From: Gambelia wislizenii
Lineage: Eukaryota; Chordata; Lepidosauria; Squamata; Crotaphytidae
Reading direction: 5' to 3'
NCBI GenBank assembly: GCA_030847615.1
Contig: JAUMIR010000002.1
Coordinates: forward strand, 112,228,309 to 112,292,308
DNA: 64,000 bases
A model generated the notes under the pieces. The model was not told where the DNA came from. It was given only the letters and a program-made list of their open reading frames with translations, and did no database searches. Of this stretch, positions 20,623 through 33,637 are shown in pieces. Made by a program: the position numbers and the translations under genes. Positions within the stretch are counted from its first letter, which is position 1. Each line of letters starts with the position of its first letter.

Positions 20623-22180
20623 AAGAGAGAAAAATATCAAGTGTCCTTAGTAAGTAAAAAACATGTTGTTCTGGATGGCTCTTGGTCCTTAAAATGGCTC
20701 TGGCTGTTTCAACTGTTCAGTTTCCAATTATTTTGAAAGAGTATGTTTAGTTTGTTTTCAATACTTTTCATCTACATGTTGTTTTAGATGCTTTTATCCA
20801 CAAGGCATCACCTTGGAGTCTTGTGGGGCCTGGTAGGTTAAGAGGTGATACATAAATGCCTAAAATATACAAACAAATTAACAAGTAAGCAAACAAATCA
20901 ATACTTTTTCCTGGGGCTTGTTTAGATGGGCAGTTCATCTTCCCCCTGTCTTGGAGCCCTGCAGTTCAAATGACGCAGGGCTTTTGCCCCATTTCACCTC
21001 TGGGCAGTCCTAATGTTGCCTGAGGCAAAGTTGGGGAGTAGCTGGGGGTAAAGCCTTTTAAAATGTTTTAATAAAACATCCAGGAAAACCTGTGTTTTGC
21101 AGGAAAACCTGGATGGGTCCAGCACAGGAACACAGGAGTCTGTACCTGCATGCTGGGCTCCATCACTGGACATTGCTGCCACTGCTGGAGTTGCTCTGCA
21201 GCTGGGAAGGAGGTCCCCAGCACGAGATCAAGGACCCCTGCATGTGACCAGCCTTGATCACATGCTGAGAGCCTCCTTCCTGGCTTCAGACAGTATGACG
21301 TGTGACGGGGAGAGGTGCCCACTGATACCAGCTGATGCATGTGTGTGGCAGCAAGTGTGTGAGTGCTGACTCTTGCCTATTTTGTCATAGTAACCTGGGG
21401 GATGGGATGGGGCAGCTCTTAAAATATGCCTGCCAGAAGGTGGCATATTGTGGCTATCTAGACAATCTCCTGGTCTTTAGTCCAACCTTTCCAAAATGGA
21501 TATCCTCCACATGTATCGAAAGGCACTCCCATTATCCCCAACCAGTGGCTATATTTCATGGAAATAATGGATGGAGTGATCTAGAGAGCACCAGATTAGA
21601 GAAGGTTGCTGCATTTACTCCCAGCTTCCCAGGCAGAAATGAGAGGGAAATGGCAGGCCTGGCTCCTATTATTTGTTCTTCTACTTTTGCCACATCCAAC
21701 CTGAGGTTACCCCTGTGAAATATGCCTCATGCCTCTGTGAAAAGTCTCATTTAAGTTAGGGTACACTGTGCTTCTGATCCACCAATACTGTTTACAGGAA
21801 GTTCCATCTGAAAGCATGGAATTAGAAAGACCACAAGGAAGTGAGAGATTATTTACTGGAGATTAAAGGACAGAGGAAAAACCACAAGATAAATCAGTCA
21901 GGTTGAGGGAACAGTAGTGGTTATTTTTGATTTGCATCTGCTGGCACTTGCACTCCACTGTGTGTTGCAAGAGGAAAGGAATTTGACATTCACTCTGCTC
22001 CTCAGAGCTTTGCTAACTGGATCCAGGGCTGCTGTGAGCACAGCATTTGCTCTGACAGTGCTCTCCTGTAGGGAGTCTGTTGCTTCCCTGCTGAGATGCC
22101 AGTACAGTATGTGGAAATAGGGCAGCGGGAGAATCAACATATTTATATAGTCAAGGAATATCTAATTTGCTCTGCTTCTA
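20623..22180. other. Unrecognised DNA
   Basis: No recognised repeat or coding signal in about 1.5 kb. Short frames here lack homology I can name. Confidence 0.4.
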
Positions 22181-22182
22181 TG

Positions 22183-22250
22183 TTTTAGTGGTGTTTGTTT
22201 TAACCTTTGTAAGCTGCCTTGAGTCCCAAATGGGGACGGGTGACTGGATC
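22183..22250 (+). mobile_element. L2-like 3' end scrap
   Basis: TGTAAGCTGCCTTGAGTCCCAAATGGGGA resembles the conserved L2-type 3' end. Confidence 0.5.
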
Positions 22251-22260
22251 TCTGGCTTTT

Positions 22261-22698
22261 CTTCGCAAACGAAGATTCAGGAAGGACTTATCCCGCGCTT
22301 TCTGCAAGTGCGCTGATGACTAAAAAAGCCAATCCGAGATAAACAAGTCCGGTTGCAGAAAGAGCAGAAGGTTTCCTCAGGTGATGTTTCCAGGTTGTGA
22401 TTCTTTCTGCGTTGTCATTTCTCTTCAAGACTTGTTCGGCGTGAGTTCTGAAATAAAGCTGCAGGATTGTGGATAGTGCGTCTCCATGCCTTCCGATGTG
22501 AGGCCAGGGCAGACCATTGCTGGTGATCAATTTGGCCAACCTGAGATGTTGTTTCAGGGAGTCCTTGTATCGCTTTTTTGGAGCGCCCCTCTTACGCTGA
22601 CCCATGGCGAGTTCACCGTAGAGTACTAATTTTGGGAGGCAATGGTCCTTCATCCTAGAAACATGCCCTGCCCAGCGCAGCTGTGTTCTCAATAACAT
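22261..22698 (-). mobile_element. Zinc-finger LINE 3' fragment, copy 2
   Basis: Reverse strand. It begins inside the LRTQLRWAGHVSRM region, runs GELAMGQRKRGAPKKRYKDSLKQ, and then frame changes scramble the zinc-finger part. The terminal hairpin is intact at 22261-22274. 5'-truncated at about 22,698. Confidence 0.85.
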
Positions 22699-22699
22699 T

Positions 22700-23182
22700 G
22701 ATATTCACTTCATTTTATGGATTTCGAGCCCACCTCTCCAAAAGTTCATAAAGCAGCTCACACAGCCATAAACGTCCAGAGGCAGTATGCAAAAACCATC
22801 AAGCAAATGTTGCAACATTGGTGGACTACATTCTTGCCTCCTTGTACCCATCATGGACCCTTCTGTCATCACAGCCAATGGTACATTCAAAGATGTTACT
22901 CTGGTGCAGGCCATGGAAGAGTTGGCCATCTTTTGTTTCAGTGGGTCAGTTGCATGCTAAAGATTGATGTGCTGATATTTCTTCCGTGAGAAGAGTTGGG
23001 AATAAGAAGCTGTTACTGGAGTGCAACTCCCATTAGTGTAGCCAATGGTGAAGGCTGAGGGAATTTGCAGTCCAAAAACATCAGGGAAGGCCAAAGTGGC
23101 AGACACCCCCCTGCCCCATTCTCTGAGAACAAATGGATAGATATCTCCCTGAAGAACAATGCACCTGCAGTGTATGGTCTAA
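22700..23182. other. Unassigned DNA
   Basis: 22,705-22,830 resembles a diverged antisense LINE 3' end (CCACCTCTCC, AAGCAGCTCACA). The rest contains the dispersed CAACTCCCATTAGTGTAGCCAATGG-type motif. Low certainty. Confidence 0.3.
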
Positions 23183-23779
23183 GGAGATTATCAGACAGGA
23201 ACGCAAAAATGTTCCTGTCCCACAATCTCCAATCCTGCCCCTGTCCCAGCAAAATAACCCTCCCCATGTGCCTCCACACCACACTTACCTTCCCTCCCAT
23301 CAACAGGCAGCCGAGGAATGAATGGAGCTCTAATGAAGCTCTGTTCACTTTCTGGACTGAAATCCTGCCCATTCTCACGAGAAGATACGAGCACGGGAAA
23401 TTCAAAAATAAAAACAAAAATACACACAAAATAAGTTACACCAAGCACAAAAACACACTTTAAAACTTCCAGGTAACCCAGGGAGAGTCATAAAAAGTGC
23501 GTCACTTACCAGGATGTCTCGATCTCACCCGGAAGTGTTCTGGCAGGACTGCCCATTGATGCTGCATTCATGTGAATACAATGGCCTGAGGTTTCACCTG
23601 CTGGCAATGCTGGCACCAAATCGCAATGGGGGATCTATTGACGGCTTGGCCTATCAATAGAAAGAAATGCCATAATGATGCAAGCAGAATTCAAAAGGAC
23701 GTCGTCGTCTGATATTGGTGTCCTTTTGCATTCCTCTGGTGTCATTATGGTGCCATATTAGCCCCACCTGATAATCTCC
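23183..23779. mobile_element. MITE, 3-bp-TSD family, member C
   Basis: Ends GGAGATTATCAGACAGG and CACCTGATAATCTCC; flanking TAA at 23180-23182 and 23780-23782. 597 bp. The core at about 23,632-23,655 is CTATTGACGGCTTGGCCTATCAATAG. Internal ACAAAAACACACTTTAAAA and CACCCGGAAGTGTTCTGGCAG are shared with members A, B and D. Confidence 0.85.
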
Positions 23780-24500
23780 TAAAACTGCTTGGTGGTGGGG
23801 TGAGTGAAGAAAAAGATTGCACTGGAAGATATGACAGATGGGGCGGGGTGTGGGTGGGAAACCAGAGATAGCAAGGAGGCTTCTGATGGGTTTGGCAGAC
23901 TGGGTACAATCATCTGTACTGCTTTCAATGCTAGATGTAATACAACACATCTGGAGAGTGCCAGGTTGGGAAAGGCTGGCTGTACTGGGAATTGGACCAA
24001 ATGCATTGGGAGAAGAAGTTGGGTGATGGCTGGAAAAAGAAGAAGGTCATATAGGGGCAATCTGCCATGTCCTGCTAGGGAGGGAGGGAAGGGTCTGTCC
24101 ATTTCACTTTCCTCCATATTTGGATTTTCTCAGTCCAAATCTAAGAAGAAATTTGAAAATTTTGGTGATTTCTTAAAATTCTTACTTTTTCTTAATTCAG
24201 ATTCATGGCATCTGGAAAAAAAACAGGACTGTTAATCAAGGGCTAACTAGAAGTCATATTAAATATGTCATTATACAATATGTAAAGTTTTCAATCACCC
24301 CCCCCTTAATTACTATCAGTGTCCCCCTGCCCCCTAATTGTTATTAGTATGCAAAAGAATTTAGTATGCAAAGGAGGGGATTTCTGTCCCTTTTCTCCCC
24401 TGCCATGATTCTGATAAAAAATGCCCCCTCTCAATTCTCATCTTGTATCCAAAGTATATGAGTTCATTTTAGCGATAAAAACCTGGAAATAAAAAGTAGG
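23780..24500. other. Unrecognised DNA
   Basis: Contains the dispersed ACAACACATCTGGAGAGTGCC motif at 23,942-23,965. Otherwise unassigned. Confidence 0.35.
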
Positions 24501-24504
24501 TGAG

Positions 24505-24616
24505 ATGGATGGCCATCTGTCGGGGATGCTTTGATTGTGATTTCCTGCGTGGCAGGGGGTTGGACTGGATGGCCCTGGTGGTCTTTTCCAACTCTACAAT
24601 TCTATGATTCTATGAC
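24505..24616 (+). mobile_element. CR1 3' end
   Basis: TGGATGGCCATCTGTCGGGGATG ... GGTTGGACTGGATGGCC, ending ATTCTATGATTCTATG. Confidence 0.9.
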
Positions 24617-25743
24617 AAATTTTCTCTTGTTAAAAGGCTGAACAATGTTACAGTCTAGTTCAATTTTGCCTGCTCTCCCCATCCCCCATGCAATCAGTCA
24701 CATAGGGTAAATTTTCCGTTAGTAATAACATGGAAATTCTGCATTTGTCTGTCAGAAGCAAAGGAACAAGCATATGAAAAGCTTCAACAGGAAGATCTGA
24801 TTGATGTCTTGTAAGAAGGAGTCAAGATGGAATGCCCCCTGGTCCTGTTCCAATTCCTGGCCCAGTCTTTTCAGCCACACTTAATATCTATATTTCTGGG
24901 TAGGCTGGGGGAGTTGGATATTAGTGCGTGTTCCATTCACTTGCTTTGAAAAAAAAAAATTCTCCGGGTGTGTGGGGTGGGGGCTGTCCTGAATTGAATT
25001 CATTGTTTTCTTGATGCCTACATAATGAATGGGGGAAGTGAAGGAAGGTCACATGACTCAAAAGCTCTTGGAGCGATTCCTAACCTCATTGTTGGAAGCA
25101 AGCAAGCTACTCCATTTGTGACAGCAAGGTTGTTCAGCTGCAGACAACGTGGCTTAACAGAAACTGGAATAAACTAGTCCAGCCTTGCAGGGTTTTTCAT
25201 TTAAACTGCAGGCTTGAGGTGTAATTTGAAGCATGAAAATTATGTTTATTGAATTTAGATATGAATAGGATAATACCCAATTTATTCTTTCCTTAACGTC
25301 TTCCTCATCCAAAAGGTTTCACTCAAGTAGTGGAATAAAGATTCTGATTAAAGTTATTGTCAAACAAATATAAAAAACCCAGTCAAGTATATGTACATGT
25401 GTTTAATAATCAGGTTAGTTCCCTGCTGGGCATTCTGCACTGTTCACCCCCACCTTCCCCCCCCCCCCGCCTGACAATAAAACCTACCAATTTCTTTAAC
25501 CCTCTTCAGGAACTTTCTTGGTACACATGAAGGGACTTGTGGAAATATGTAGGTAACTAAACATGATAATACACAGGACATGTCCCACCTGGTTAGGCAT
25601 GCTTGACTCACTCTGATGGGAGCCACCTTCTGTATACAAAGGGACAGGAACCCCAAATTTAGCAGGGGCCAATCATGTGTTGCCTGTGGAATATGACTGA
25701 ATATGACACGTGCTTTTCAGGAGGTAGAGTTCATGTTTGGTAC
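24617..25743. other. Unrecognised DNA
   Basis: No recognised element. A C-run occurs at about 25,459-25,468. Confidence 0.35.
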
Positions 25744-25760
25744 CCCTGAATACCAAACAC

Positions 25761-25911
25761 ACATACCAATACCAATAGCTAACACACATTGGAAACTGTT
25801 TAACGCAGTGTAGATGTGTAAATAGCTATTGCTTAAAACAATTTGCAAGCCGCTCTGATAGCCTTGTGGCTGAAGAGCGGGGTATAACTAACTAACTAAC
25901 TAACTAACTAA
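25761..25911 (+). mobile_element. L2-tailed short retroposon with 17-bp TSD
   Basis: The 151-bp insert (AGCTAACACACATTGGAAACTG ... TTGTGGCTGAAGAGCGGGGTATAA, then (CTAA)n) is flanked by perfect copies of CCCTGAATACCAAACAC at 25744-25760 and 25912-25928. The 3' end resembles L2; no tRNA-like head is seen, so it is either a truncated L2 or a head-less SINE. Relatives lie at 36.1 and 51.6 kb. Confidence 0.85.
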
Positions 25912-25928
25912 CCCTGAATACCAAACAC

Positions 25929-27510
25929 GTGAAGAGAGTTTGTTCCATAAGACAAATAAAGCTCTAGCAATGGACTATGAATTTGCAAATAGTCTCTGCA
26001 AATGGAAAAGTATTACATGGCTAGGCCTAAATTCAATTGCCATTCCCAAGTGGAGCACACCCAGTTAATAATTAAATGTTGAATAGTAAATCAACCCTTA
26101 TGTTGCTTTAGTGAGACTAGCTGGAACTAGCAATTATTTCCAATTTAATGCATATGAGTATGCTGCTTTTTGTTCGTTTGTTCCATTTTGATTTTGCTCT
26201 TTTCTGTGCCCTTTATGCCCCCACCCCGCCTTTCTCCCTTGGTTTGGTGAACCATGCTGGTAGATTTTGGTTCTGCAAGGATGACAGTTCTCTGTTGTTT
26301 CTTAATTGCATTGTATCTCAATTAATTCACCAAGGAGCTGATGTCAGTTCATGGTACCTGAAGCCATGCTGTAGTGGTGAATCAAAACCCACTCAAACTA
26401 GAGGAGAAAAAGTTTCTCACCACTATCTAGGTCCTGGTTTGATGCACAAACCAGAACAGCGCTCGGCCACCCCATTAGGGCATAGGAACACTTTGGGAAT
26501 AGAACAGAATTTAGTATATAACAAGGATTCAGAAGACATTAGATACCAGGAGCTCAAGTAGGAGAATCTAGATATGAAAAGTTGCCTGTATACTTACAAC
26601 CTTATTGGGAAGTTTGCATTTGTTAAACTGGTTAAAATAATTACTGTCATTATACATTTGATAAAATATCATTGAGGACTGAAGACAAGTTACAAAACTG
26701 AAGAAGTATCGAAACAGCCAGCAATTTCTGGACTTGCCATCTTAGCTGTGTTTTCAGAACTTTCTCACCTGATTATGGACTTCCTTAGAAGCTTGGAGGT
26801 CTTTTGGAAATCTTATGAATGACAGAGGGTTCTGCAGTAATTATAAAAAAAAATCAGGACTTACCTTCATCTACCTTTTAGTTCTTTGTACTATTGGGAA
26901 CTGCTTATCATCATACCTTTGAGTTAACTACCAGTTTTGCCATTTTTTTTGCATTATACTGTTTGTTCATACATAGTTGATTCCTGTGCTTTGTTTTTGT
27001 TGTTTCTGTACCTGGTTTGTTGTAGCCTTCAAACAAGGTCTTGGATTCACCCCCAGTCAAAGGACTGGGAAGGAGCCCTGTCTGGTAGTTGCAATAGACA
27101 GTACTAGTATTAAAAGAGATGAACTATTGCCAGACTGTACTGCAGGTGACATTTCATCTCCTTTGGGGCACTTCCATGGAATAAGAAATGATACATCCTC
27201 TTGACAACTCAGTCGCTGGGATTAGTGGAGGGCAGGTATAACGTTGCTGCTTACACCTGGTTTGTTCACTCAAGAGGCATGAGGTTCATGGATCATAACT
27301 CTGTGGTCAGGTAGAACACATGTCAGTGGGACATTGAGTCTGCTCTAAGATTTAGTCTGAATTTTAAAGGAGCTATCGAGATGCTGCACTAGTTAGATGA
27401 TAGAGACCAATACCTTGGTGAGGTCCTTTAAAATTCAGAGTGAAGCCCAGAGTGGATTCACCATTCCACTGAAATGGAAGTTACCAACTCCCACTAGCAC
27501 ACATCTATTT
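25929..27510. other. Unrecognised DNA
   Basis: About 1.6 kb without a recognised repeat or a convincing coding frame. Confidence 0.35.
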
Positions 27511-27849
27511 AGGGGTGGACAAGGTGCAGCTTTGGGTCTCCATGCGGCCCTTGTGTGGCCCTTGACACCTCCAGAATCCTCAGACTGACCCTTTTCTGGT
27601 AAAGAAAAAAGAAGATGAATTGCTCCTTCTGGATGTCTCCAGGTTCAACCATTTACCTTTTAAATAGACTGAAAGACCTCTCCCTGTATTGCTTAACATC
27701 ACCCCCCCCCCAGCTTTATGAGAACAAGAAGTGGACTTCAGCCATTTTTGGGGGGGGGGTTGGTTTAATTTTTCAATAATCCATGTAGCCACTGGAGGGT
27801 CTTCAGGCATAAAAGTGTTCCCCAGACCTGTTGCAGTTGCCCAGCCCTG
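27511..27849. mobile_element. hAT-like MITE
   Basis: Left end AGGGGTGGACAAGGTGCAGC and right end (reverse) CAGGGCTGGGCAACTGCAAC are typical hAT/Charlie-style termini. 339 bp, non-coding. No clear 8-bp duplication remains. Confidence 0.5.
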
Positions 27850-28500
27850 CTTTAACTCCTGTCAAATCCTGAAGTTTTTCAATTAAGTACTTTCTTTAAA
27901 ACTTGGTTAAGGGTCAGGTGTATTGTCTAGGGAAGAGAAAAAACTCAAGTAAATATTTCCTGTCATTTACAACTTTCTGACCTAGGCAACTGCTACTGAT
28001 GTGAGCACAGGGTTATGAGAACACTGTTAGAAATACTAATGTGGCATAATTTGGACAGGATATTTAGTAATGTGAAGGAATTAGGGCTGCAGTTTAATGG
28101 ATGTCTTATGCTACTTAGGTTTTCTGTACTGTGTGTGAAATTAAAAATAAATACTGAATCTTCTTAATCCACAGTTTAATAAATGGTGGGAAAAATGTGC
28201 TTCTTGCTGACTTAGTAAAAGTTTAAGAAGGCACACACTGGTACTTGTATTCACCAGCAACAAACTCTAAAATGTGTATTTTCCCCTGATCTTTCCCACC
28301 TGAATAATCCAACTGGAGATGGGAAGGTGCTGAAGTGTTTTAGCCACAATCCAATACGGGGCTAAGTACATGTAAGTTAACGGAAATCAATAGGCTTAAA
28401 TGTGCTTAAGTCTGCTTTGGATGTTTAAGTCTGCCTTTATGTGTAACCTTTTTGTATAACATCATTGACATTTCCCCCCATTTGTGGAATTTCTTACTTT
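27850..28500. other. Unrecognised DNA
   Basis: AT-rich; nothing assignable. Confidence 0.35.
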
Positions 28501-29105
28501 GGAGATTATTAGACAGGAATGAAAAAAGTGTTCCTGTACCACAATCTCCACTCCTGCCCTTGTCCCATCCCTGACCCACTACAATCACCCTCCCCACCGC
28601 ACTTACCTTCTCTAACATTGTTGCAGAAACCCAGGAGTGAATGGAGCTCTAACAGCGCTCCCTTCACTTCCTGGATCGAAATCCTGTAGATTCTCACGAG
28701 AAGATGCGAGTGCGGGAAATTTGAAAATAAAAATAACAAAAAAAGTGTCAACAAGCACAAAAACACACTTTAAAATGTTAAAATAACCTGCGGAGGGCCA
28801 TAAAAAGTGTGTCACTTACCTGGATGTCCTGATCTCACCCGGAAGTATTCTGGCAGGGACCTCCCATTAACGCTGGGATCTTGCCAGTGAAACAGGGCAC
28901 CTTGTCACACACATGGAAATCCGTGACAGAAACAGAATGGGGGGATCTATTGACGGCTTCTCCCATCAATAAAAAGCAGCACTGGCAGAATGGGAGCAGA
29001 ATGGGTGTACAACAATGGGGGACAACGTCATCTGATAAGGGAGCCCTTTTGTGATCTCCTGCTGTTCCTGCTGTAACACCACTTTAAATGAGTCTGATAA
29101 TCTCC
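28501..29105. mobile_element. MITE, 3-bp-TSD family, member D
   Basis: Ends GGAGATTATTAGACAGG and GTCTGATAATCTCC. Flanks TTT and TTA, a probable decayed 3-bp duplication. 605 bp. Core CTATTGACGGCTTCTCCCATCAATA near 28,950. Collinear with member C. Confidence 0.83.
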
Positions 29106-29514
29106 TTAGAAGAATTATCCTTTTATATCAGGTAAATATGCTTTTGAGCTGCAAATTATGTAGATCCAGTTTTGCTTTTTATGTTGGCCCATAGCACTAT
29201 TATTTTCTGGGTAAATTCTCAAATAGATCATAATTCTGTTCATGCAATAGCTGTGCACAAAAGCCTAAATGCACGATGGGTGGTGCCATAGAAATTCAAA
29301 CAACTCAACAAAAGTGGGTGGGATGAGTCTATACTTATTGCTACAGCAAGCGATAGGCAACCAGAGAAAAATGGTGGAGCTCTCTGACTTCAAAAGGCAG
29401 ATTGCCCGTCTTGCCAAACAAACAAGCATAGGATGGCTCAGAGCTGTTACATTGCCAGACCATAAAAGGAACTTTAAAATGAACTATAGTATACTTCACT
29501 ATTTTCTGTAAGGT
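29106..29514. other. Unrecognised DNA
   Basis: No element recognised. It abuts the 5' truncation of the next LINE copy. Confidence 0.35.
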
Positions 29515-29956
29515 ACACAGCTGCGCTGGGCAGGGCACGTTTCTAGGATGGAGGACCATTGCCTCCCAAAAATACTACTCTACGGTGAACTCGCCACGGG
29601 TCAGCGTAAAAGGGGTGCTCCAAAAAAGCGATACAAAGACTCCCTGAAACAACATCTCAGGCTTGGCCAAATTGATCACCAACAGTGGTCCGCCCTGGCC
29701 TCACATCGGGAGGCATGGAGATGCACTATCCACAATGCTGCAGCCTCATTTGAGAACTCACGTCAAACAAGTCTTGAAGAGAAATGACAACGCAGAAATA
29801 ATCACAACCCGGAAACATCACCCAAGGAGACCTTCTGCTGTGCTTTCTGCAACCGGACTTGTTTATCTCGGATTGGCCTTTTTAGTCATCAGCGTGCTTG
29901 CAGAAAGTGCGGGATGAGTTCTTCCTGAATCTTCGTTTGCGAAGAAAAGCCAGAGA
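29515..29956 (+). mobile_element. Zinc-finger LINE 3' fragment, copy 3
   Basis: It starts at TQLRWAGHVSRMEDHCLPK and runs through the zinc finger (CAFCNRTC ... HQRACRKCG). One in-frame TGA interrupts it before QRRNNHNPE. The terminal hairpin is intact at 29931-29944. This is the best-preserved zinc-finger end in the window. Confidence 0.88.
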
Positions 29957-32900
29957 ATTTGTGGATGAAGACACCCTGAATGGGATAAGAACAGTAGATG
30001 ACTTGTCGATAGGGTTGCCAGTTCAGGTTGATTTCAGACTCGATTACACAGTAAAATAAATCCGGGATGAATTTGCCAAGACTCCTAATAGTTCCCACAA
30101 GTTTCACAACAAGTCACCTCATTCAGAAGGAGGGGGGCTCAAAAACCCAAAAGTAGCATAATAAAGGCTTTTGGAACTTTTCCCGACTTTTTTGATAAAG
30201 TTCGTGAAAATGCACACATTCAGTTGCCGATGCACAAAAGGCTGTGGGAACTACCAGCAATCTTCCTGAAACAGCCACAGCAGAGCTGAGCCATGATTGG
30301 TTGGACTGACTGTGGAGGGGGCAGACTTTCAAGAGATGCGAGGAACCTTAAATGAAAAGATCCATCCAGCAGTCCCCTCCATTGGCTGGAGAAAGGAGTT
30401 CGGCTGCCTTCTGTCAAGGCAGCAACCAGCTCCTCGCAAAGGAATGAGGCAATGTTGACTGACCGACCCAACTCACCCCCTCACCCAACTGCAGCACTCC
30501 ATCAGAGACTCCTCTGAGCCCAGCCGCTCCCCTGGCAAAGCTTCCCACTCCTTTGCTTGATTTATTCTGCTCTGGCAAAAGGAGGAGGGTGGTGGGATGG
30601 GGAGGGGGCGAGATGGATGCCTCGGTGGTAGCTGCTCTCGCTGGCTCGGTAACAGTAGGCATGGCCACCTAGCCTCCCTCCTTCCCTCCCTCCCTGACCT
30701 TCTCGCCTTTGGAAGAAGAGGGGGGAAAGGTGCCAGCACTCTCTCTCTCTCCCTCCCTCCCAGCTTCCCAGCATCTTATCTCCCTCCAAATGTACTTGGG
30801 AGGCCACGCCCTCCACCTTTGTCTGTGTGAATTACAAAGCCGAAAACTCACCGGATCAACCAATTTCACACTAAATCATGTTAACTATGCGGCACTGGTG
30901 TGAAAATGCACTAATGCACAAACTATTGCAATAAAAACTGCCATGTAACTGAGCCCTGAGATTTCCCAGCCAAAAACTAACACTGGTGATGTCAGTAAGT
31001 GTTCCGAATTTAAGTTCCAACCACAGTTGCTTGTGGCTTGTCATTCAAACATACACAGACAGACAGACAACATATTTTCCAGTTTCAAAATTAAAACAAA
31101 TCTTAGCTACAGGGACTGTTCCCAGAGCAAGGTGAAGTGAGGGGATTATACCTTCTCACTTACTTAGGCAGATGGGAGAAAGAACATTTAATCTAGTCTA
31201 CTTGCATCTAGCCAGAAGGTGGATGCAGAGCAGAGTGGAAGGTGAGCCCTGATGCTACAATGACTTAGAGGATAGGAGGAAGCCAACTAAGTAAATACAT
31301 AGACCCCTTGGCAACCCTTGCAAAATTGTTGGAAGCTGCTGCTCTACTAGCTGAGCTGATGATTTGCACATTTTCTTCTTGCCTGGAGCTGAACCCCCCC
31401 AAAACTGGAGAATTTGCACCCTAATCTCCTGCCTGGAGATGACCCAGGAAAAAGGCCTGAGATCTGTAAACACTACTTGTCCACCAGGCAGCCAGTTCTG
31501 TCCCAAGAAATAGCCTTAACCACAACAACCACATACTGTCTTTGCTAACAGTATCTTTTTACTGGCTAGGGCACCAACTGCAAGAGCTCACAACCCATTT
31601 CCTCCCATCTAATAGATCAAGCCAAAGCCTACAGACTAAATATGGAGGTTCAAAAATCCTGATTACAAAATCCCCCCCCCCTTCAGTCAGCAAGATTGTA
31701 TCTCATGTTCACGCACTCTCCTGATGATGCCCTCCTTCCAATGTCCACCCATTGAACACAGGGGTCTACACAGTGGAGGTCTCTGTGAACACAGGTGGAC
31801 ATCTGTAAACTTCCATGCCATTGGGAAGTCTGACCATGCAGGATTCTGGATCACACGATGGAAGTCAGCACATGTAGGATAGATTTCCTTTGCAGGTCAT
31901 CAGCCAACATTTGACTATCAGGGGATCAGTCTAGCATAGTACCAAACATCATGGGAAGGAGGTAGAATCCCATTCTGTCCTCTGTCCTTTTGTTCTGCAT
32001 TGGAAAGAATGCACTTAAAGGACTAAAATGCTGTTGATACACCTCTTCTTCCCCATGCATATTTTTTTTCCATATTGAATTTTAAAATTTCCCATGGTGG
32101 TGTTTCTCCCTTGTTATACAGACAGGGTTTTTCTGTATACAAAATTTGTCTATGCTACATTGTTATAGTAATCTGATACCACTACAACATCCATGGGTCA
32201 ATCCTGCCATGTCCTTGGATTTGTTGTTTGGTGAGAAATTTGTAGTTCTCTACTAGAATTTTCTGCTTTAGTTTCTCTCTAATGCATGGGAGTAAGTGCA
32301 CAAGAGCTTTTTGGCAGAGAGTTCTAAGTACCTCACCAAACTACAAATCCCAGGGTTCCATTGGATAGAATAAAGGTTGCTAAAGAGTGCTAAAAATGTG
32401 TAGTGTAGTTTAGTGTGAACACACATAGAGGGCTAAACCTTGTTGTTCACCCCAACTAAAGTAGACCCATTGAATCAACAGAATTCACTTATGTGTTGAC
32501 TTAAAATTCAATAATTAATTCAGATAATCAGTTGACAATTAGTCTACTTCAGATGATCAGTTGACAATTAGTCTGACTGACTAACCAACCAGATTCTTCC
32601 CTATAGATTCTGCTCAGTCCTGTTTGCAGCAGGGGAATGATGCTATGAAGGATGTTTCTCAGACCATGCAGTTAAAATTACCTAGCTCTAGTCTTGAAAG
32701 GAACTTAGCTTCATCTATCAGCTCATCTTTCTTCCCCCGCCCCCATTTTATTTGCATTCAAAAGACTGTAGATTCAGTCTTCACTGCCATCCTTTCTTTC
32801 TCAGATCTCTCAGGGGCTTCAGCTGCCCACTCTTAATGAACGTGGACAGCCAACTCCTCTGAAAGCATGGCTCACCTCAATTTCCCTTGGCTGCCAACCA

Positions 32901-33250
32901 CACAACCTGCTTCCACAATATAACATCACGGAAAGGATGACCAAACCTATAATTGTTGTGAGTAGGAAATACATAGGGAAAGCACCTACACAGAAATAAG
33001 TACTTAACTAAAGAGCTGAAACAATGGAAGATGTTATTGGATCATAGGCTTGGAAGCTGTAAAGTACCCGTTAGAAAAGGCTGGATTGACACCCTATTTG
33101 TTTTATTTTAGGGCTGAATGGGATTAAAGGTTTCAATGGATTAATCATCTGGTTTTTAAATTAATACATTGAAATATATTTGCATATAATTAAAACCTTA
33201 CAATGAGCAGGTTGTGAAGAAAGGCATAGCTCTTCTTAAGGGAACTATAA
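29957..33250. other. Long unrecognised stretch
   Basis: 30,120-30,900 is GC-richer, with CCAAT-type motifs (GATTGGTTGG, CATTGGCTGG) and pyrimidine tracts, but no supported gene. 32,160-32,415 resembles a foldback MITE of the 33.25 kb type (CTACAAATCCCAGGGTTCCAT). The remainder shows nothing I can name. Confidence 0.35.
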
Positions 33251-33461
33251 GGCTGCTGACACACTGCATAAATAATGCAGTTGGACACCATTTTAACTGC
33301 CATGGCTCAATGCTATGGAATTCTGAGATTTGTAGTTTTGTGAGATATTTAGCCTTATCTGTCATAGAGCTCTGGTGCCACAACAAATGACAAATCACAG
33401 GATTCCATAGGATGGAGCTATGATGGTCAAACTGCATTATTTTTGCAGTGTGGCAGCAGCC
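33251..33461. mobile_element. Foldback MITE (211 bp)
   Basis: Arms GGCTGCTGACACACTGCATAA and (reverse of the right end) GGCTGCTGCCACACTGCAAA. The interior TTCTGAGATTTGTAGTT and AATCACAGGATTCCATAGG are mutually inverted, so most of the element folds back on itself. Related to elements at 36.95, 38.1, 47.5 and 55.4 kb. Confidence 0.75.
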
Positions 33462-33637
33462 AAGGTAGGTTCTTTTTCATCATTGCAGGCATTTAGAATA
33501 TAAGAGGTTCCATCACAAATGTGGAACTAAAATGTAACTAATTATAACTAAAATGACTTTTTAAAAAGTGAACAATGTTAATGTTCAAGCATGTTTGCAT
33601 CCATCAGCTCAACAGTCCTGATAACTACTTTGTAAAT

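Noticed and set aside
22705..23010. Additional LINE copy
   Set aside because: Weak resemblance to an antisense LINE 3' end only; not enough shared motifs.
30120..30900. CpG-island-like host promoter
   Set aside because: GC-richer with CCAAT-like motifs, but few CpG, no TATA/initiator arrangement and no downstream exon.
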